DNA of 64,000 nt, taken from NCBI RefSeq assembly GCF_900473965.1, contig NZ_UCNJ01000009.1, forward strand, positions 1 to 64,000, given 5' to 3'. Source of the DNA: Synechococcus sp. UW179A. GTDB taxonomy: Bacteria > Cyanobacteriota > Cyanobacteriia > PCC-6307 > Cyanobiaceae. Shown piece after piece: positions 45,329 to 56,280 of the stretch. The position numbers and the translations under genes were made by a program. Below the pieces are notes generated by a model that saw only the letters and a program-made list of their open reading frames with translations, searched no databases and was not told the DNA's origin. Each line of letters opens with the position of its first letter. Position 1 is the stretch's first letter.

Positions 45329-46276
45329 ATGGCGCAGCCGCGCATAGGCCAGACCGTGGTGGTGGATGTACCAGCCACCACCGCCAACATCGGGCCAGGC
45401 TTTGACTGCCTTGGCGCCGCACTGGATCTCAACAATCGCTTCACGATGCGACGCATCGAAGGCCATGGAGAGCGTTTTGAGCTGATTATCGAAGGGCAAG
45501 AGGGATCACACCTGCGAGGAGGTGCTGAAAATCTCGTGTACAGAGCCGCTCAACGCGTCTGGAAAGCGGCTGGAGAAGAACCATTTGCCCTTGAAGCAAG
45601 GGTACGTCTTGCCGTGCCTCCTGCAAGAGGACTGGGCAGCAGCGCCACGGCAATCGTGGCAGGGCTTGTAGGAGCCAACGCACTCGTTGGAGAGCCTCTG
45701 AGTCGGGAGAAACTGCTGGAGCTTGCGATCGATATCGAAGGGCATCCCGACAATGTTGTGCCCTCGCTGCTGGGCGGCCTCTGCATGACGGCCAAGGCCG
45801 CCTCACAACGCTGGAGGGTTGTGCGCTGCGAATGGATGAATAGCGTTAAGGCTGTTGTAGCGATTCCAGCGATACGGCTGAGCACTAGTGAAGCCCGTCG
45901 CGCCATGCCCAAGGCTGTTCCAGTGAGCGATGCAGTGGTCAATCTGGGTGCACTGACTCTGCTGCTCCAGGGTTTGCGCACCGGGAACGGCGACCTGATC
46001 TCGGATGGGATGCACGACAGGCTGCATGAGCCCTATCGCTGGCGATTGATCAAGGGCGGACAGGAGGTCAAAGAAGCCGCTCTGGCGGCAGGAGCCTGGG
46101 GATGCGCCATCAGTGGAGCCGGTCCAAGCATTCTGGCCCTCTGCTGCGAAGAGCATGGTGCCGCCGTGAGCCAGGCGATGGTGAAAGCATGGGAGTCCGT
46201 GGGTGTTGCCAGTCGCGCACCGCTGCTCAGCCTTCAAACAGCAGGCAGTCACTGGCAGCCCAAGGATGCAGGCTGA
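45329..46276 (+). CDS. thrB: Homoserine kinase
   Basis: A 315-residue GHMP kinase for threonine synthesis. VDVPATTANIGPGFDCLGAA is the substrate loop, PPARGLGSSATAIVAGLVGA the phosphate loop and HPDNVVPSLLGGL a third motif. The start at 45329 (MAQPRIGQ) is preferred over 45269, which lies inside glk. glk and thrB probably share a transcript. Confidence 0.95.
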   Translation: MAQPRIGQTVVVDVPATTANIGPGFDCLGAALDLNNRFTMRRIEGHGERFELIIEGQEGSHLRGGAENLVYRAAQRVWKAAGEEPFALEARVRLAVPPARGLGSSATAIVAGLVGANALVGEPLSREKLLELAIDIEGHPDNVVPSLLGGLCMTAKAASQRWRVVRCEWMNSVKAVVAIPAIRLSTSEARRAMPKAVPVSDAVVNLGALTLLLQGLRTGNGDLISDGMHDRLHEPYRWRLIKGGQEVKEAALAAGAWGCAISGAGPSILALCCEEHGAAVSQAMVKAWESVGVASRAPLLSLQTAGSHWQPKDAG

Positions 46277-46348
46277 GCCCATAGCTGGGTAGAAGTACTC
46301 AGGAGAGGCCCCGGAGCTGATAAGTTCAATCACAATCTTGGGAGTTCC

Positions 46349-47920
46349 ATGGACGCCAACCTGCCGCTGTCGGCTGCGTCCGACGCAGGGTTCCCCTGGC
46401 TCTCGCTGATCGTGCTGCTTCCTGCAGCTGCAGCGCTGTTGATGCCGCTTCTCCCAGGAGAAGATCAGAACACTTCACCGATTCCACGCAATCTCACGAT
46501 TGCCGTCCTGCTGGCTGATCTCGGTCTGATGATCGTTGCGTTCAGCCGTCACTACGACCCGCTGGACAGTCAGCTTCAGCTCGTGGAACGGGTCAATTGG
46601 GTGCCTGCGATCGGCCTGGAGTGGTCCCTTGGAGCCGACGGACTGTCAGCTCCACTCGTTGTGCTCAGCGGTCTGGTCACGCTGCTAACAGTGGCCGCCA
46701 GCTGGAACATCACGCATAAATCCAGGCTCTATTTCGCACTGCTGCTTGTGCAGGCCTCTGCTCAGGCCCTGGTGTTTCTGTCCCAGGACTTCCTGCTGTT
46801 CTTCCTTGCCTGGGAGCTGGAACTGGTGCCGGTTTACCTGCTGATTGCCATCTGGGGCGGTCAGAACCGTCAGTACGCAGCAACCAAATTCATTCTCTAC
46901 ACAGCTCTGGCATCTCTGTTGATCCTGATCAGTGGCCTGGCCATCGCCAATTCCGGAGACAGCTTCACACTCAACATGACGGAAATGGCCCAGCGCTCCC
47001 CCGGAGGCAGCTTCGGCCTGCTCTGCTACCTGGGCTTCCTGGTGGGATTCGGCGTGAAATTACCGATTTTCCCCCTGCATACCTGGCTTCCGGATGCCCA
47101 CGGTGAAGCGAATGCTCCGGTCTCAATGCTGCTTGCAGGCGTTCTGCTCAAAATGGGCGGTTACGCGCTGCTGCGCTTCAACGTACAGATGCTGCCCGAA
47201 GCCCATCTGGTGCTGGCACCGGCTCTGATCATTCTCGGAATCGTCAACATCGTTTATGGCGCTCTCAACGCTTTCGCCCAGGACAACGTGAAGCGCAGAA
47301 TCGCCTGCAGCTCAGTCAGTCATATGGGTTTTGTGCTGGTGGGCATCGGCGCCGTCGATGCGCTCGGCCTCAGCGGAGCCATGCTGCAGATGATCAGTCA
47401 TGGTCTGATTGCTGCAGCGATGTTCTTCGTCACAGGCTGCTTCTACGAACGCACCAAGACTCTCTCCATCCCCAACATGGGAGGCCTGGCCAAAGCCCTA
47501 CCGATCACATTCGCCTTTTTCCTTGCCAGCTCTTTAGCCTCACTGGCCCTACCGGGCATGAGCGGCTTCATCAGCGAAATCACAGTGTTCCTCGGCATCA
47601 CCAGTCAGGACAGCTTCACCACCTTTTTCAGAGTCACGACCATCGTGCTGGCAGCTATCGGGCTTGTCCTCACGCCCATCTACCTGCTGTCGATGTGCCG
47701 GAGAGTGTTTTTCGGACCACGAATTCCCGCACTCGCTTTCGTGAAGGACATGCGCCCTCGCGAAGCGGTAATCGGACTCACCCTGCTTGTCCCCACACTG
47801 GTGATCGGATTCTGGCCTCGGATCGCCATGGATCTCTATGAGGCATCCACCGATGCCCTTGCCTCCGATCTGGCAAGTCACACGGTTGTTGCTGCCCGTG
47901 CCCTTCTCCCCACCGGCTGA
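46349..47920 (+). CDS. ndhD: NAD(P)H-quinone oxidoreductase subunit 4 (NdhD)
   Basis: A 523-residue polytopic subunit of the cyanobacterial NDH-1 complex, which moves electrons from ferredoxin to plastoquinone and pumps protons. The conserved Glu of [20 protein letters not shown] and the Lys of [20 protein letters not shown] mark the proton channel. Many hydrophobic helices are present. It belongs to the NuoM-like family; whether it is the NdhD1 (respiratory) or a CO2-uptake form cannot be decided by eye. Confidence 0.9.
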   Translation: MDANLPLSAASDAGFPWLSLIVLLPAAAALLMPLLPGEDQNTSPIPRNLTIAVLLADLGLMIVAFSRHYDPLDSQLQLVERVNWVPAIGLEWSLGADGLSAPLVVLSGLVTLLTVAASWNITHKSRLYFALLLVQASAQALVFLSQDFLLFFLAWELELVPVYLLIAIWGGQNRQYAATKFILYTALASLLILISGLAIANSGDSFTLNMTEMAQRSPGGSFGLLCYLGFLVGFGVKLPIFPLHTWLPDAHGEANAPVSMLLAGVLLKMGGYALLRFNVQMLPEAHLVLAPALIILGIVNIVYGALNAFAQDNVKRRIACSSVSHMGFVLVGIGAVDALGLSGAMLQMISHGLIAAAMFFVTGCFYERTKTLSIPNMGGLAKALPITFAFFLASSLASLALPGMSGFISEITVFLGITSQDSFTTFFRVTTIVLAAIGLVLTPIYLLSMCRRVFFGPRIPALAFVKDMRPREAVIGLTLLVPTLVIGFWPRIAMDLYEASTDALASDLASHTVVAARALLPTG

Positions 47921-47926
47921 TCACCC

Positions 47927-50044
47927 ATGAGTACCCCAGAACTGCTGCGCGGCAAAGGTCTTCCTCGCTTTGAGGCCATCGACGCTGAGCAGGTCAACAA
48001 GGAGATCCCTGTCCTGCTGACCACGCTGAACGATCAGCTGGAGACTCTGGAAACATCGCTGCAGCAGCGCCTCGCGGCAGCCTCACCCCTGAGATGGGAC
48101 GAGCTGATGCCCAGCCTGCATCAGCTTGGTGAGCGGCTGCGCTGGAGCTGGGGGGTGGTGAGTCATCTCACCGGTGTCCGCAACACCCCTGAGCTGCGTG
48201 AGGCCCATGCAAAACAGCAACCCGAAGTGGTGCGCTTCAGCAATCGCCTCGGCCAGAGCCAGGTGCTGCACGAAGCTCTCAGCAAACTGAAAACATCCCC
48301 CGCTCAACCGCTGGACGGCACACAAACACGCATCCTCGATGCTGAGCTTCTCTCGATGCAGCATCGCGGAGTTGGCCTGAGAGGACATGAGCAGGCTGAT
48401 TTCAACAGCACCAGTGAGCGGCTCGCCGCTCTCTCGACCAGTTTCAGCAATCACGTACTGGATGCCACGCAGAGCTGGAGTCTGGTGATCCACAACCGTG
48501 ATCAGCTTCAGGGGGTTCCAGACCGTGCCCTGGCGATCCTCGCTTCAGCTGCAGCAGAAGCCGGGGATCAATCAGCTGATGGTTCAGCACCAACCGCTGC
48601 TGAAGGCCCCTGGCGTCTGGGTCTGGACATGCCGCGCTACATCCCGGTCATCACCCACGCCAAGGACCGAAACCTGCGTGAAACCCTCTATAAGGCACAC
48701 GTGAGCCGGGCCAGCCATGGCGATCTGGACAACGCACCCCTAATCGAGGAAATCCTGCAGCTGCGGCGTGAGCAGGCATCACGGCTCGGGTACTCCAACT
48801 GGGCGGAGCTCAGCCTTGCCTCAAAAATGGCGGATGATGTTCCAGCTGTTGAGTCACTGCTCGAAGAGCTGAGATCTTCAGCGATGCCTGTGGCTCAACA
48901 GGAACTCCAGGAACTGCGTGAATGCGCCTTGAGCCATGGTGCCCTAGAAGCCGATGCACTGGCGCCATGGGATGTGAACCACTGGGCAGAGCAGCTGAGA
49001 CGCGAACGTTTCGATCTCGATCAGGAAGCTCTGCGTCCCTGGTTTCCTCTCCCCCAGGTGCTCGAGGGGCTGTTCAGCCTCTGTGAACGCTTATTCAGCA
49101 TCCGTATCAAGGCCGCAGACGGTGAGGCACCCATCTGGAATGAGGATGTGCGCTTCTTCCGAGTGATGGACTGCAGCGGCGAGAATCTGGCGGCCTTTTA
49201 TCTGGACCCTTTCAGCCGTCCCGCTAGCAAACGCGGCGGTGCATGGATGGATGAATGCCTGAGTCGTCAACGCAATGCCGACGGTGATCTCACCCTGCCG
49301 GTGGCTTACCTGATCTGCAATCAGACACCTCCCTCAGGAGACACACCCAGCCTGATGAGCTTCGAAGAGGTGGAAACCCTTTTCCATGAATTCGGTCATG
49401 GCCTCCAGCACATGCTCACCACGGTTGAGCATCCGGAAGCAGCTGGGATTAACAACGTGGAATGGGACGCCGTGGAGCTTCCAAGCCAGTTCATGGAGAA
49501 CTGGTGTCTCGATCGAAGCACCCTGATGGGGATGGCACGCCACTGGCAGACGGAAGAGCCTCTACCAGAGGCCGACTATCAGAAGCTCTGCAGCAGCCGC
49601 ACCTTCATGCAGGGGAATGGCACGCTTCGACAGGTCCATTTCGCTTTGACCGACCTGCGCCTCCACAGCCAATGGACCCCGGAGCTGAAGATCAGTCCGG
49701 ATGCATTCCGTCGCCGCATCGCTGAAACCACCAGCGTGCTGCAACCGGTGGAGGAAGACCGCTTCCTCTGCGCCTTCGGCCATATCTTTGCAGGCGGTTA
49801 CGCCGCTGGCTATTACTCCTACAAATGGGCCGAGGTGCTCAGCGCCGATGCATTTGCCGCCTTTGAGGAAGTGGGTCTGGAGAAAGACGATGACGTCGCT
49901 GCCACAGGTGAACGTTTCCGCAACACCGTCCTCAGCCTGGGTGGCAGTCTGCGGCCTGCCGAGGTCTATCGACGTTTCCGCGGCAGGGACGCGACCAGCG
50001 CTGCGCTCATCCGCCATACCGGTCTGGCGGTCTCGGCGTCCTGA
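47927..50044 (+). CDS. M3-family oligopeptidase (oligopeptidase A-like)
   Basis: A 705-residue zinc metallopeptidase. HEFGH sits near residue 487 (EEVETLFHEFGHGLQHML), with the third ligand Glu expected downstream. KRGGAWMDECLSR and the C-terminal HIFAGGYAAGYYSYKWAEVL are typical of the PrlC/OpdA family, which degrades short peptides, including cleaved signal peptides. It begins 6 bases after ndhD. Confidence 0.9.
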   Translation: MSTPELLRGKGLPRFEAIDAEQVNKEIPVLLTTLNDQLETLETSLQQRLAAASPLRWDELMPSLHQLGERLRWSWGVVSHLTGVRNTPELREAHAKQQPEVVRFSNRLGQSQVLHEALSKLKTSPAQPLDGTQTRILDAELLSMQHRGVGLRGHEQADFNSTSERLAALSTSFSNHVLDATQSWSLVIHNRDQLQGVPDRALAILASAAAEAGDQSADGSAPTAAEGPWRLGLDMPRYIPVITHAKDRNLRETLYKAHVSRASHGDLDNAPLIEEILQLRREQASRLGYSNWAELSLASKMADDVPAVESLLEELRSSAMPVAQQELQELRECALSHGALEADALAPWDVNHWAEQLRRERFDLDQEALRPWFPLPQVLEGLFSLCERLFSIRIKAADGEAPIWNEDVRFFRVMDCSGENLAAFYLDPFSRPASKRGGAWMDECLSRQRNADGDLTLPVAYLICNQTPPSGDTPSLMSFEEVETLFHEFGHGLQHMLTTVEHPEAAGINNVEWDAVELPSQFMENWCLDRSTLMGMARHWQTEEPLPEADYQKLCSSRTFMQGNGTLRQVHFALTDLRLHSQWTPELKISPDAFRRRIAETTSVLQPVEEDRFLCAFGHIFAGGYAAGYYSYKWAEVLSADAFAAFEEVGLEKDDDVAATGERFRNTVLSLGGSLRPAEVYRRFRGRDATSAALIRHTGLAVSAS

Positions 50045-50063
50045 TCAGAATGAGGCCTGAGCC

Positions 50064-51533
50064 ATGGCAGACAATCTGCTCAGGCTCAGTGCAACCTGGG
50101 GCCATTCCGCTGACGACGGCACCGATCTAGCTCCTCTGATTGCGCTGGATGAAGCACTGGAGCAGAGCAGCTTGCGGCGCGGGATCAGTCGTGATGCGTT
50201 TCTCAAAGAGCTGCTCAGCGATCTGCACCATCAACGTTTGATCCCGCTGTTACTAATGCTTCCAAGGCGTTGGCGCGGACAAAGCGCCAGCCTGCCGGAA
50301 CATCTGCGCAGCTTGGGAAGCCTGCTGGAAAACAATCTTTTCAGCCCATTGTTAGGGGCGACCCTGGCCGATGATCTGCAGCACATCCTGCCCGCAGTCT
50401 CCAAACCCTCAGCAATCAATGCCCTTGATCGCTGGTGTCAACGACAGATCTCCATCAGCCCAGAACAGTCCCTGGCACTGCCGCAAACCCTCGAAGCTCT
50501 TTGGTCCATCACGGCAGACGCCATTGAGAAATTGCCGGTCATGAAAAAGGAAACCTCTGGAACTCTGGCGAAGATCAGTGCCATGGGTGGGGTTCTGACC
50601 TGGAGCAACTGCGGACTCCCCAACGTGCAGGCAGAACCTGAGCGGCGGCGCAACAGTCTGCTGGCACAGATCCTCAACGTGCTGGGGAGTAACCGACTGC
50701 CCAGAGCAGGGACTACATCCGAATTGTTCAGGTTCGAGGGAGTCAGCAGTGGTCGTGCGTTGCTGAACCACCTCCATAACAAGGGCTGGCAGTCTCGCGC
50801 CCGCTTCCGGTCCAGCGTCGCCACTTTCGGCCTCGGTGCCAGCACTTTCATCGGTGAGCAATGGAAACAGATCCCGCTGGGAGTGCCGTATCGCACCGGT
50901 CTTCTCGATCCAAAAGGAGAAGAGATGCAGGCGCTGATGCCCCACTGTTCCGTGGAGATGGAACTGCAGCCTCCTGGCAGCTCACCGGTTCTATTGCAGT
51001 ACTACCAGGGCGCTGAAGGATTAAATGGCTGGGCAGGCCTGAATGAGCTGCATCGTCCCTGGCAGAACGAACGGAGCAATGGCACCGTTGCCTATCAAGC
51101 CACCGAACTCAGCGGCGAACAACTGGAAGAGACCCTCGATCTCTGCGAACTCATCGGAGCCGTCCACAACAACGAAGCCCAGTTCAGCCATCTCCATATG
51201 GGTGGATACGGAGCGTTGGGTTTCTGCATCGATTCCACAGCACTGGTGGAGCAGGCGATGACGGGACGCACCAATCTGTTCCCACTTGCACTCGGAGACC
51301 TTTGGCGTCAGCGATTGCACCGACAGTTGCAACAGCAACTGGATGCGGGCCTGCAAGCGACCGACGACAGCGTGAACCGCTACCGACTTGCCCTGGACGA
51401 GCTGCCCCAGGACCTCTTCCATGACAACCAATCTCGCCCCGAGGCTCATCGAAGATTGAAAGCGAGCCAGCCACGACACAGCCCTTTCGCGCTGGTGCGC
51501 GCTCTCAACGGGGAGTTCTCAACGGAGGACTGA
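50064..51533 (+). CDS. Conserved hypothetical protein
   Basis: A 489-residue soluble protein with no recognisable motif. RFRSSVATFGLGASTFIGEQ and FSHLHMGGYGALGFCIDSTA look conserved. It starts 19 bases after the peptidase. Its last 29 bases overlap the minus-strand gene ending at 51505. Confidence 0.6.
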   Translation: MADNLLRLSATWGHSADDGTDLAPLIALDEALEQSSLRRGISRDAFLKELLSDLHHQRLIPLLLMLPRRWRGQSASLPEHLRSLGSLLENNLFSPLLGATLADDLQHILPAVSKPSAINALDRWCQRQISISPEQSLALPQTLEALWSITADAIEKLPVMKKETSGTLAKISAMGGVLTWSNCGLPNVQAEPERRRNSLLAQILNVLGSNRLPRAGTTSELFRFEGVSSGRALLNHLHNKGWQSRARFRSSVATFGLGASTFIGEQWKQIPLGVPYRTGLLDPKGEEMQALMPHCSVEMELQPPGSSPVLLQYYQGAEGLNGWAGLNELHRPWQNERSNGTVAYQATELSGEQLEETLDLCELIGAVHNNEAQFSHLHMGGYGALGFCIDSTALVEQAMTGRTNLFPLALGDLWRQRLHRQLQQQLDAGLQATDDSVNRYRLALDELPQDLFHDNQSRPEAHRRLKASQPRHSPFALVRALNGEFSTED

Positions 51534-52632
51534 GCGCTGAACGCTCCAGCTCCCTGCAGATGGCCTCAACCACCGAGCTGCGGAACGCCGTTGAAAATGG
51601 GCCGGAAGAGCCGTTGTGACTCATCCCCTCGATCATGTATCGCTGGATTGCGTGATGTCGTTGCCAACGATTCCAGTTGGAGAGTGGCAGCAGGGGAAGA
51701 CGACCGGGATAGGCGATCCGCCCCAGGGCAGCCACGGGATCATGGCTGCCTAACACCATGGCCACGTCATTGAGGGACTCAAGCGCGCCGTTGCCGCTGA
51801 AGACACCACAGACCGTAATCACCTGAACTCTCACACGACAGAGCTGCTGAAGAATCTCAGCGATCCCGATCGCCATCTCTCCACCACCGCTGTAACCGAC
51901 GAGGACGATGCGAGAAGCCTGGTGGGGCCGAAAGCCGATCGAATCGAGGCGGCGGGCGATCTTCAACGCCAACTCGTAGTTCATCACCGGGCCATAACGG
52001 CGATCCGAGGAGATTCCAACCTTGATGACGTTGTTCGCCTGCACACAGAAGGCGCAGATGAAGCGAACCAGACCATTGGGGTGATGCTCCTGCAGGGCAA
52101 ATAAGCGCTGCCAGAACCACCCGGCGAAGGTGGTCGAACGCAGTCCCGCGTTGGTGATCGTGTAAGCCTCGATCCCTTTCACCAGCATCGTGTCATCCGC
52201 AATCGACTCCTGCAGACAGCTCAGGAAGTCGCTCACACGCGGTGGATGGCTCTCTTCACTCTGGTGAATGCCATCAAGGTAGACGACAAAGTGACGATGC
52301 TCAGCAGAGCCCTCGCTGCCCGATGCAAATAGGCGGCTGGGGTCTGGAAGACCATGCATCCAGCCTTCCCAAAAGACGAAATCGACCATCACCGAATAGA
52401 CGCCAACTAGTGCGACCACCACGACCAGCACGATCCCGAACCAGGTCAGCAGCTCCAGCAGCGATTCCGGTTGCAACAGTGAGGTTGCATCCCGACGGAC
52501 AGCAGTCAGGCCGAGCAGGCCGAGCATGGCAACACAGACCAACGCCACCACCAGCCAACGGCGCACATGCCGAAGACGACGACGTTGATGCTGGACAGCT
52601 GCTTCGGTTTCTACGGGGAGAGACCCTGTCAT
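51505..52632 (-). CDS. Membrane protein with alpha/beta-hydrolase-like domain
   Basis: A 375-residue protein. Two N-terminal membrane helices (WLVVALVCVAMLGLLGLTAV and LTWFGIVLVVVVALVGVYSV) precede a soluble part with FVVYLDGIHQSEESHP and IVLVGYSGGGEMAIGIAEIL, a possible nucleophile elbow Gly-Tyr-Ser-Gly-Gly. A serine hydrolase is possible, but I see no full triad. It overlaps the preceding gene by 4 bases, at the end of a minus-strand operon. Confidence 0.55.
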   Translation of the reverse strand: MTGSLPVETEAAVQHQRRRLRHVRRWLVVALVCVAMLGLLGLTAVRRDATSLLQPESLLELLTWFGIVLVVVVALVGVYSVMVDFVFWEGWMHGLPDPSRLFASGSEGSAEHRHFVVYLDGIHQSEESHPPRVSDFLSCLQESIADDTMLVKGIEAYTITNAGLRSTTFAGWFWQRLFALQEHHPNGLVRFICAFCVQANNVIKVGISSDRRYGPVMNYELALKIARRLDSIGFRPHQASRIVLVGYSGGGEMAIGIAEILQQLCRVRVQVITVCGVFSGNGALESLNDVAMVLGSHDPVAALGRIAYPGRLPLLPLSNWNRWQRHHAIQRYMIEGMSHNGSSGPFSTAFRSSVVEAICRELERSALSPPLRTPR

Positions 52633-53180
52633 GGCGACGTCAGGGCTGAAACCTCTGTGGCGAGCATGGCGTAGCTAGTGCGCCAGCGCTGCGCAAACAG
52701 CAAGCCAACCAGCAGCAGGGCGAGCACAAAACCAGGAAGCGCCACCACCAGGCTTGTCTCCAGGGGGATGTTGTAAACCGCCTGAAGCAGCAACATCACG
52801 TTGAGATGGATCCAAGCCAGCAGAGTCACTGCAATCAGATCACTTACGTAAGGAGCAGCCGCCAGCACGTAAAACAAACCGGGCCACATGGCGGCACCCA
52901 TACGATTGGCAAAGGTGATCGGTTGCAGAGGAACACCTTCGAGAAGCATCAGCATCAGGCTGTGACAAAGGATTCCGAGCAGAAAAGCCAAGCTGAGCAC
53001 CAGGGCATCCACGATCATGTGCATCAGGATTTGGATCGGTGTCAGTCGGTTGGCGAGCAACGCGAACAGATGCGAGGCAGACATCGACAATCCAACGCCA
53101 ACTAGCAGACCGACGCCGGTGTCCATGGCCAGCAGAAGCTGACCCATGGACTGCAGAAATGCCAACAGCTGGTCAGCCAT
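52629..53180 (-). CDS. Integral membrane protein, hypothetical
   Basis: A 183-residue protein with about five hydrophobic segments (GVGLLVGVGLSMSASHLFAL, LVLSLAFLLGILCHSLMLML, MWPGLFYVLAAAPYVSDLIA, IHLNVMLLLQAVYNIP, LVVALPGFVLALLLVGLLFA). The topology resembles YIP1-type proteins, but the resemblance is not strong. It overlaps the downstream gene by 4 bases. Confidence 0.6.
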   Translation of the reverse strand: MADQLLAFLQSMGQLLLAMDTGVGLLVGVGLSMSASHLFALLANRLTPIQILMHMIVDALVLSLAFLLGILCHSLMLMLLEGVPLQPITFANRMGAAMWPGLFYVLAAAPYVSDLIAVTLLAWIHLNVMLLLQAVYNIPLETSLVVALPGFVLALLLVGLLFAQRWRTSYAMLATEVSALTSP

Positions 53181-53185
53181 CGGCT

Positions 53186-53881
53186 TCAGGCCTGACGCAG
53201 ATGGGGACGATTAACGATCCAGATAACGATGATCGAGAGCACGGCGCAGTAGAAGCACCAGACCGAATTGAAAGTTGCGCTGTAAGTGGCCCACGTGAGG
53301 AAGATCGACACGAAAATGAGCACACCAAAAAGCTTCACAGCCTTGTCGCTGACTGCCAGAAGCGGCAGGACAATAAAGCCCCAGTACACCAACTCACCAA
53401 CGGGTTCCGTGTTGACGAAGTTGTGAAGGATGCTGTGCAGATCAGAAATGTTGTAAATAAGTCGACCATTGCTGTGTACCGCTGGCTGAATCGCCGGCGG
53501 GTTGAAGAGCATCGGCACATAGAAGGCGATGCCGAGAACAGTGGCCACGATCGCGACCCATTTCAAGCGTCGTTGTAATCCCTTGGAGTCCGTACTTCGG
53601 CTGATCGACCATGCGCTCCAAGGGATCCAGATCATCCAAAAGCAATAGGCGAAAAAGAGAAAACCGAGGCCACCAATCGTTGCGAGGGGCTCGATGCCGC
53701 CATTGTCGATCGCAGTCCATTCCAGCCCCTCGACAAATTGCTGAACCCCGAAGAAGAACGGCACCAGGGCGAGAGGCTTGTAATCAGGGCGCTCATGACG
53801 CGTAGCCAGATGATGCGAATAAAGACCAAGAGGAACGAGCACGGCTGATGCCGTAAAACTTGCCGAAGCCGAAAAACACAT
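53186..53881 (-). CDS. DUF6629-like membrane protein
   Basis: From Met 53881 (MCFSASASFTASAVLVPLG) the protein has 231 residues and six or more hydrophobic segments, including FFFGVQQFVEGLEWTAI and GFLFFAYCFWMIWIPWSAWS. MCFSA followed by a Ser/Ala-rich helix is the signature I associate with DUF6629. Function unknown. Confidence 0.65.
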   Translation of the reverse strand: MCFSASASFTASAVLVPLGLYSHHLATRHERPDYKPLALVPFFFGVQQFVEGLEWTAIDNGGIEPLATIGGLGFLFFAYCFWMIWIPWSAWSISRSTDSKGLQRRLKWVAIVATVLGIAFYVPMLFNPPAIQPAVHSNGRLIYNISDLHSILHNFVNTEPVGELVYWGFIVLPLLAVSDKAVKLFGVLIFVSIFLTWATYSATFNSVWCFYCAVLSIIVIWIVNRPHLRQA

Positions 53882-53951
53882 GCGCGGCAGGACATGGATG
53901 ACATTCAAAGTGTGCCCATCAGCACAGAACATGTCACTGTTCGTGCACCAA

Positions 53952-54566
53952 TCAGTCACTCAGAAGCGTTCTCAGCAAAACATCAAGCGATCGGGGATGC
54001 GACATCAACTGCTGATGGGTCAATACAGGAACTCTGCTTACGAGTCCTACTGGCAGATGGGCTTGCCACCCCGGGACAACCATCAAATCCCAGCGACAGT
54101 AATAACTGACGCAGTCCAATCCCTTGAGCATCTGCACATCAGCGTTGAGAGAACGCAACAGAGGACTGCCTCGTTTCATGTCGGCAAGCCCGGCGCACAG
54201 CCATGAGGGAATCCATTGAGCCGTGATAGTTCCCCGCTGCGGACTGCCAACACTGACAAAACGATGGGTGCGTTGGGCACCACCTAGCTGCTGTAGCCAG
54301 ACACGCCCGATGATGCCGCCCATTGAAAAACCAAGCAGGTCCACCTCCACGTCATCACCCCAGTGCTCACGGATATGAACGTCGAGCTGCTCCGCCAGGT
54401 TGCGCAAAGGAACAGCCCCCAGGCGGTGTGGGAGATGGGGCACCAACAGTGGTACGTCATGCACCTCCAAAAGACGGACCAATCGTCGAAATAGATGAGG
54501 CGTATCCCAGAGGCCATGCACCAGAACCAGCGGTCGCCGTGATGAAGAAGGCACCGTGGTGGTCAT
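53952..54566 (-). CDS. Lipase/esterase-like alpha/beta hydrolase
   Basis: From Met 54566 the protein has 204 residues. PLVLVHGLWDTPHLFRRLVR is the oxyanion-hole entry (HG), and VDLLGFSMGGIIGRVWLQQL carries the nucleophile Ser in Gly-Phe-Ser-Met-Gly. A C-terminal Asp/His pair is likely in RWDLMVVPGW and SHPRS. Substrate unknown. It lies 1 base after folB. Confidence 0.8.
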   Translation of the reverse strand: MTTTVPSSSRRPLVLVHGLWDTPHLFRRLVRLLEVHDVPLLVPHLPHRLGAVPLRNLAEQLDVHIREHWGDDVEVDLLGFSMGGIIGRVWLQQLGGAQRTHRFVSVGSPQRGTITAQWIPSWLCAGLADMKRGSPLLRSLNADVQMLKGLDCVSYYCRWDLMVVPGWQAHLPVGLVSRVPVLTHQQLMSHPRSLDVLLRTLLSD

Positions 54567-54567
54567 A

Positions 54568-54951
54568 TCAGAACGGCTTGCGGCGCCAGCGCTCAAGGCT
54601 CACCGTACCCGCGAAACCTGGAATCGGAGCATGACATTTGCTCAGCCAAAGATGCATCGGCAACGCCCCATAGATCTCCTCAAGCTCCTCAAACATGCGT
54701 TCACTAAAATGCTCGAGGGTAAGGCAGCTGATCTCTTCAGCAAGGCGCTGCAGAGCCTGAACTCCCAGGCTGTAATCAGCGGTTGCCGCCAACGAATCAG
54801 CAGAGGCAGAGTGGCTCAGATCAAGATGCAGCTCTAGATCAACACGGAACCACTGACCGTGTTCACGCTCATGGTCAAGGACCCCAACATGGGCCCAGAG
54901 GCGGAGATTATCGACTCTGATGATGTCCAGGGGATGGGTAACGTTGCTCAT
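54568..54951 (-). CDS. folB: Dihydroneopterin aldolase
   Basis: A 127-residue folate-synthesis enzyme converting dihydroneopterin to the hydroxymethyl pterin. The family pattern is seen in [51 protein letters not shown] and [14 protein letters not shown]. It overlaps proA by 4 bases and is followed 1 base later by the lipase-like gene. Confidence 0.85.
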   Translation of the reverse strand: MSNVTHPLDIIRVDNLRLWAHVGVLDHEREHGQWFRVDLELHLDLSHSASADSLAATADYSLGVQALQRLAEEISCLTLEHFSERMFEELEEIYGALPMHLWLSKCHAPIPGFAGTVSLERWRRKPF

Positions 54952-56264
54952 CCCTCCAAATCCACATGGCTGAAGCGACGCGCACCCGAGGCATAGTCGG
55001 CAGCGATGTGGCCGTCACCACGTAATCGATAGCGATAGGTCACCAGCCCCTCTAAACCCACAGGACCTCTTGGAGGCAGGGTCTGAGTACTGATACCCAC
55101 TTCTGCGCCGAATCCGTAACGGAAGCCGTCGGCAAATCGCGTGGAACAGTTGTGATAAACACCGGAGCTATCGACTGAGCGCAGGAATCGCTCCGCCGTA
55201 GAGACGTTCCGGGTTGCGATCGCCTCGGTATGGCGTGAGCCATAGCGACGGATGTGCTCAAGAGCTGCCTCAAGATCATCCACAACACGAACAGACAGGG
55301 TTAATGCCAGATATTCCGTGCCCCAGTCCTCGTCGGCCGCGGCCTCACTGATCCCGAGGGCACAAGCTCCTGGATCGCCGAGCAGCCGCACACCTTCGGT
55401 CTGGAAGGCGGGGATGGCCTTCGCCAGGAAAATCCCGGCGATATCGGCATGAACCAATAGCGTCTCGATTGCGTTGCAGGCAGCCGGATACTGCACCTTG
55501 CTGTCCAGGGCAATGGTCACAGCCTGATCAGGGTCCGCCTCGGCATCTACATACAGATGACAGACCCCATCGGCATGGCCGAGCACGGGAATGCGGGTGT
55601 TGTCTTGAATGAAGCGCACCAGTTCGTTACTGCCCCTGGGGATAATCAGATCCACCAATCCCTCAAGGCGCAGCAGTGCAAGGCTGTCTTCACGGGTGGT
55701 GAGCAGAGCGAGGGCTTCGGGAACGACCGACGTGGCAGCGAGTCCCTCTTGCAGTGCTGCCATGACTGCCTTGTTGGTGCACTCGGCTTCACGTCCACCC
55801 TTGAGGATCGCCCCGTTGCCGGACCGGATCGCCAGTGAGGCGATCTGGATCACAGCATCCGGTCGGGCCTCGAAGATCACACCCACGACCCCGAGAGGGA
55901 CGCTGACGCGTTCAAGCACAAGACCGTCATCAAGCTCCCGGTGTAACTGACGTCGGCCGAGGGGGTCAGCAAGCTCTGCCAGCTGTCGCACCCCGGTGAT
56001 TGCTCCTTCAAGCTTGACTTCATCGAGCTTGAGACGGGCCATGAGTGCCGAAGCAAGCCCACTCTGCTCGGCGTTCTCACGGTCCCTACGGTTCGCGGCA
56101 ACGATGGCGCCGGTGTGCGCACGGAGTGACTCCGCCATGGCCAGCAGCGCCTGCCGACGCTGGTCATCGCTGGTCAGGCCCAGATCCGTGGCGGCGCGGC
56201 GCAGGCCCACCGCCACAGACAGAAGCTCCGGGGAGGGGTCTGGAACGGCCTGCACGGGCGACAT
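54948..56264 (-). CDS. proA: Glutamate-5-semialdehyde dehydrogenase (gamma-glutamyl phosphate reductase)
   Basis: A 438-residue aldehyde-dehydrogenase-fold enzyme for proline synthesis. [20 protein letters not shown] and [20 protein letters not shown] are ProA-specific, and the catalytic Cys is in [17 protein letters not shown]. The C-terminal [20 protein letters not shown] motif is also typical. It is in a tight minus-strand run between the ROK kinase and folB. Confidence 0.95.
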   Translation of the reverse strand: MSPVQAVPDPSPELLSVAVGLRRAATDLGLTSDDQRRQALLAMAESLRAHTGAIVAANRRDRENAEQSGLASALMARLKLDEVKLEGAITGVRQLAELADPLGRRQLHRELDDGLVLERVSVPLGVVGVIFEARPDAVIQIASLAIRSGNGAILKGGREAECTNKAVMAALQEGLAATSVVPEALALLTTREDSLALLRLEGLVDLIIPRGSNELVRFIQDNTRIPVLGHADGVCHLYVDAEADPDQAVTIALDSKVQYPAACNAIETLLVHADIAGIFLAKAIPAFQTEGVRLLGDPGACALGISEAAADEDWGTEYLALTLSVRVVDDLEAALEHIRRYGSRHTEAIATRNVSTAERFLRSVDSSGVYHNCSTRFADGFRYGFGAEVGISTQTLPPRGPVGLEGLVTYRYRLRGDGHIAADYASGARRFSHVDLEG

Positions 56265-56280
56265 TTAAAAACGACTTCCA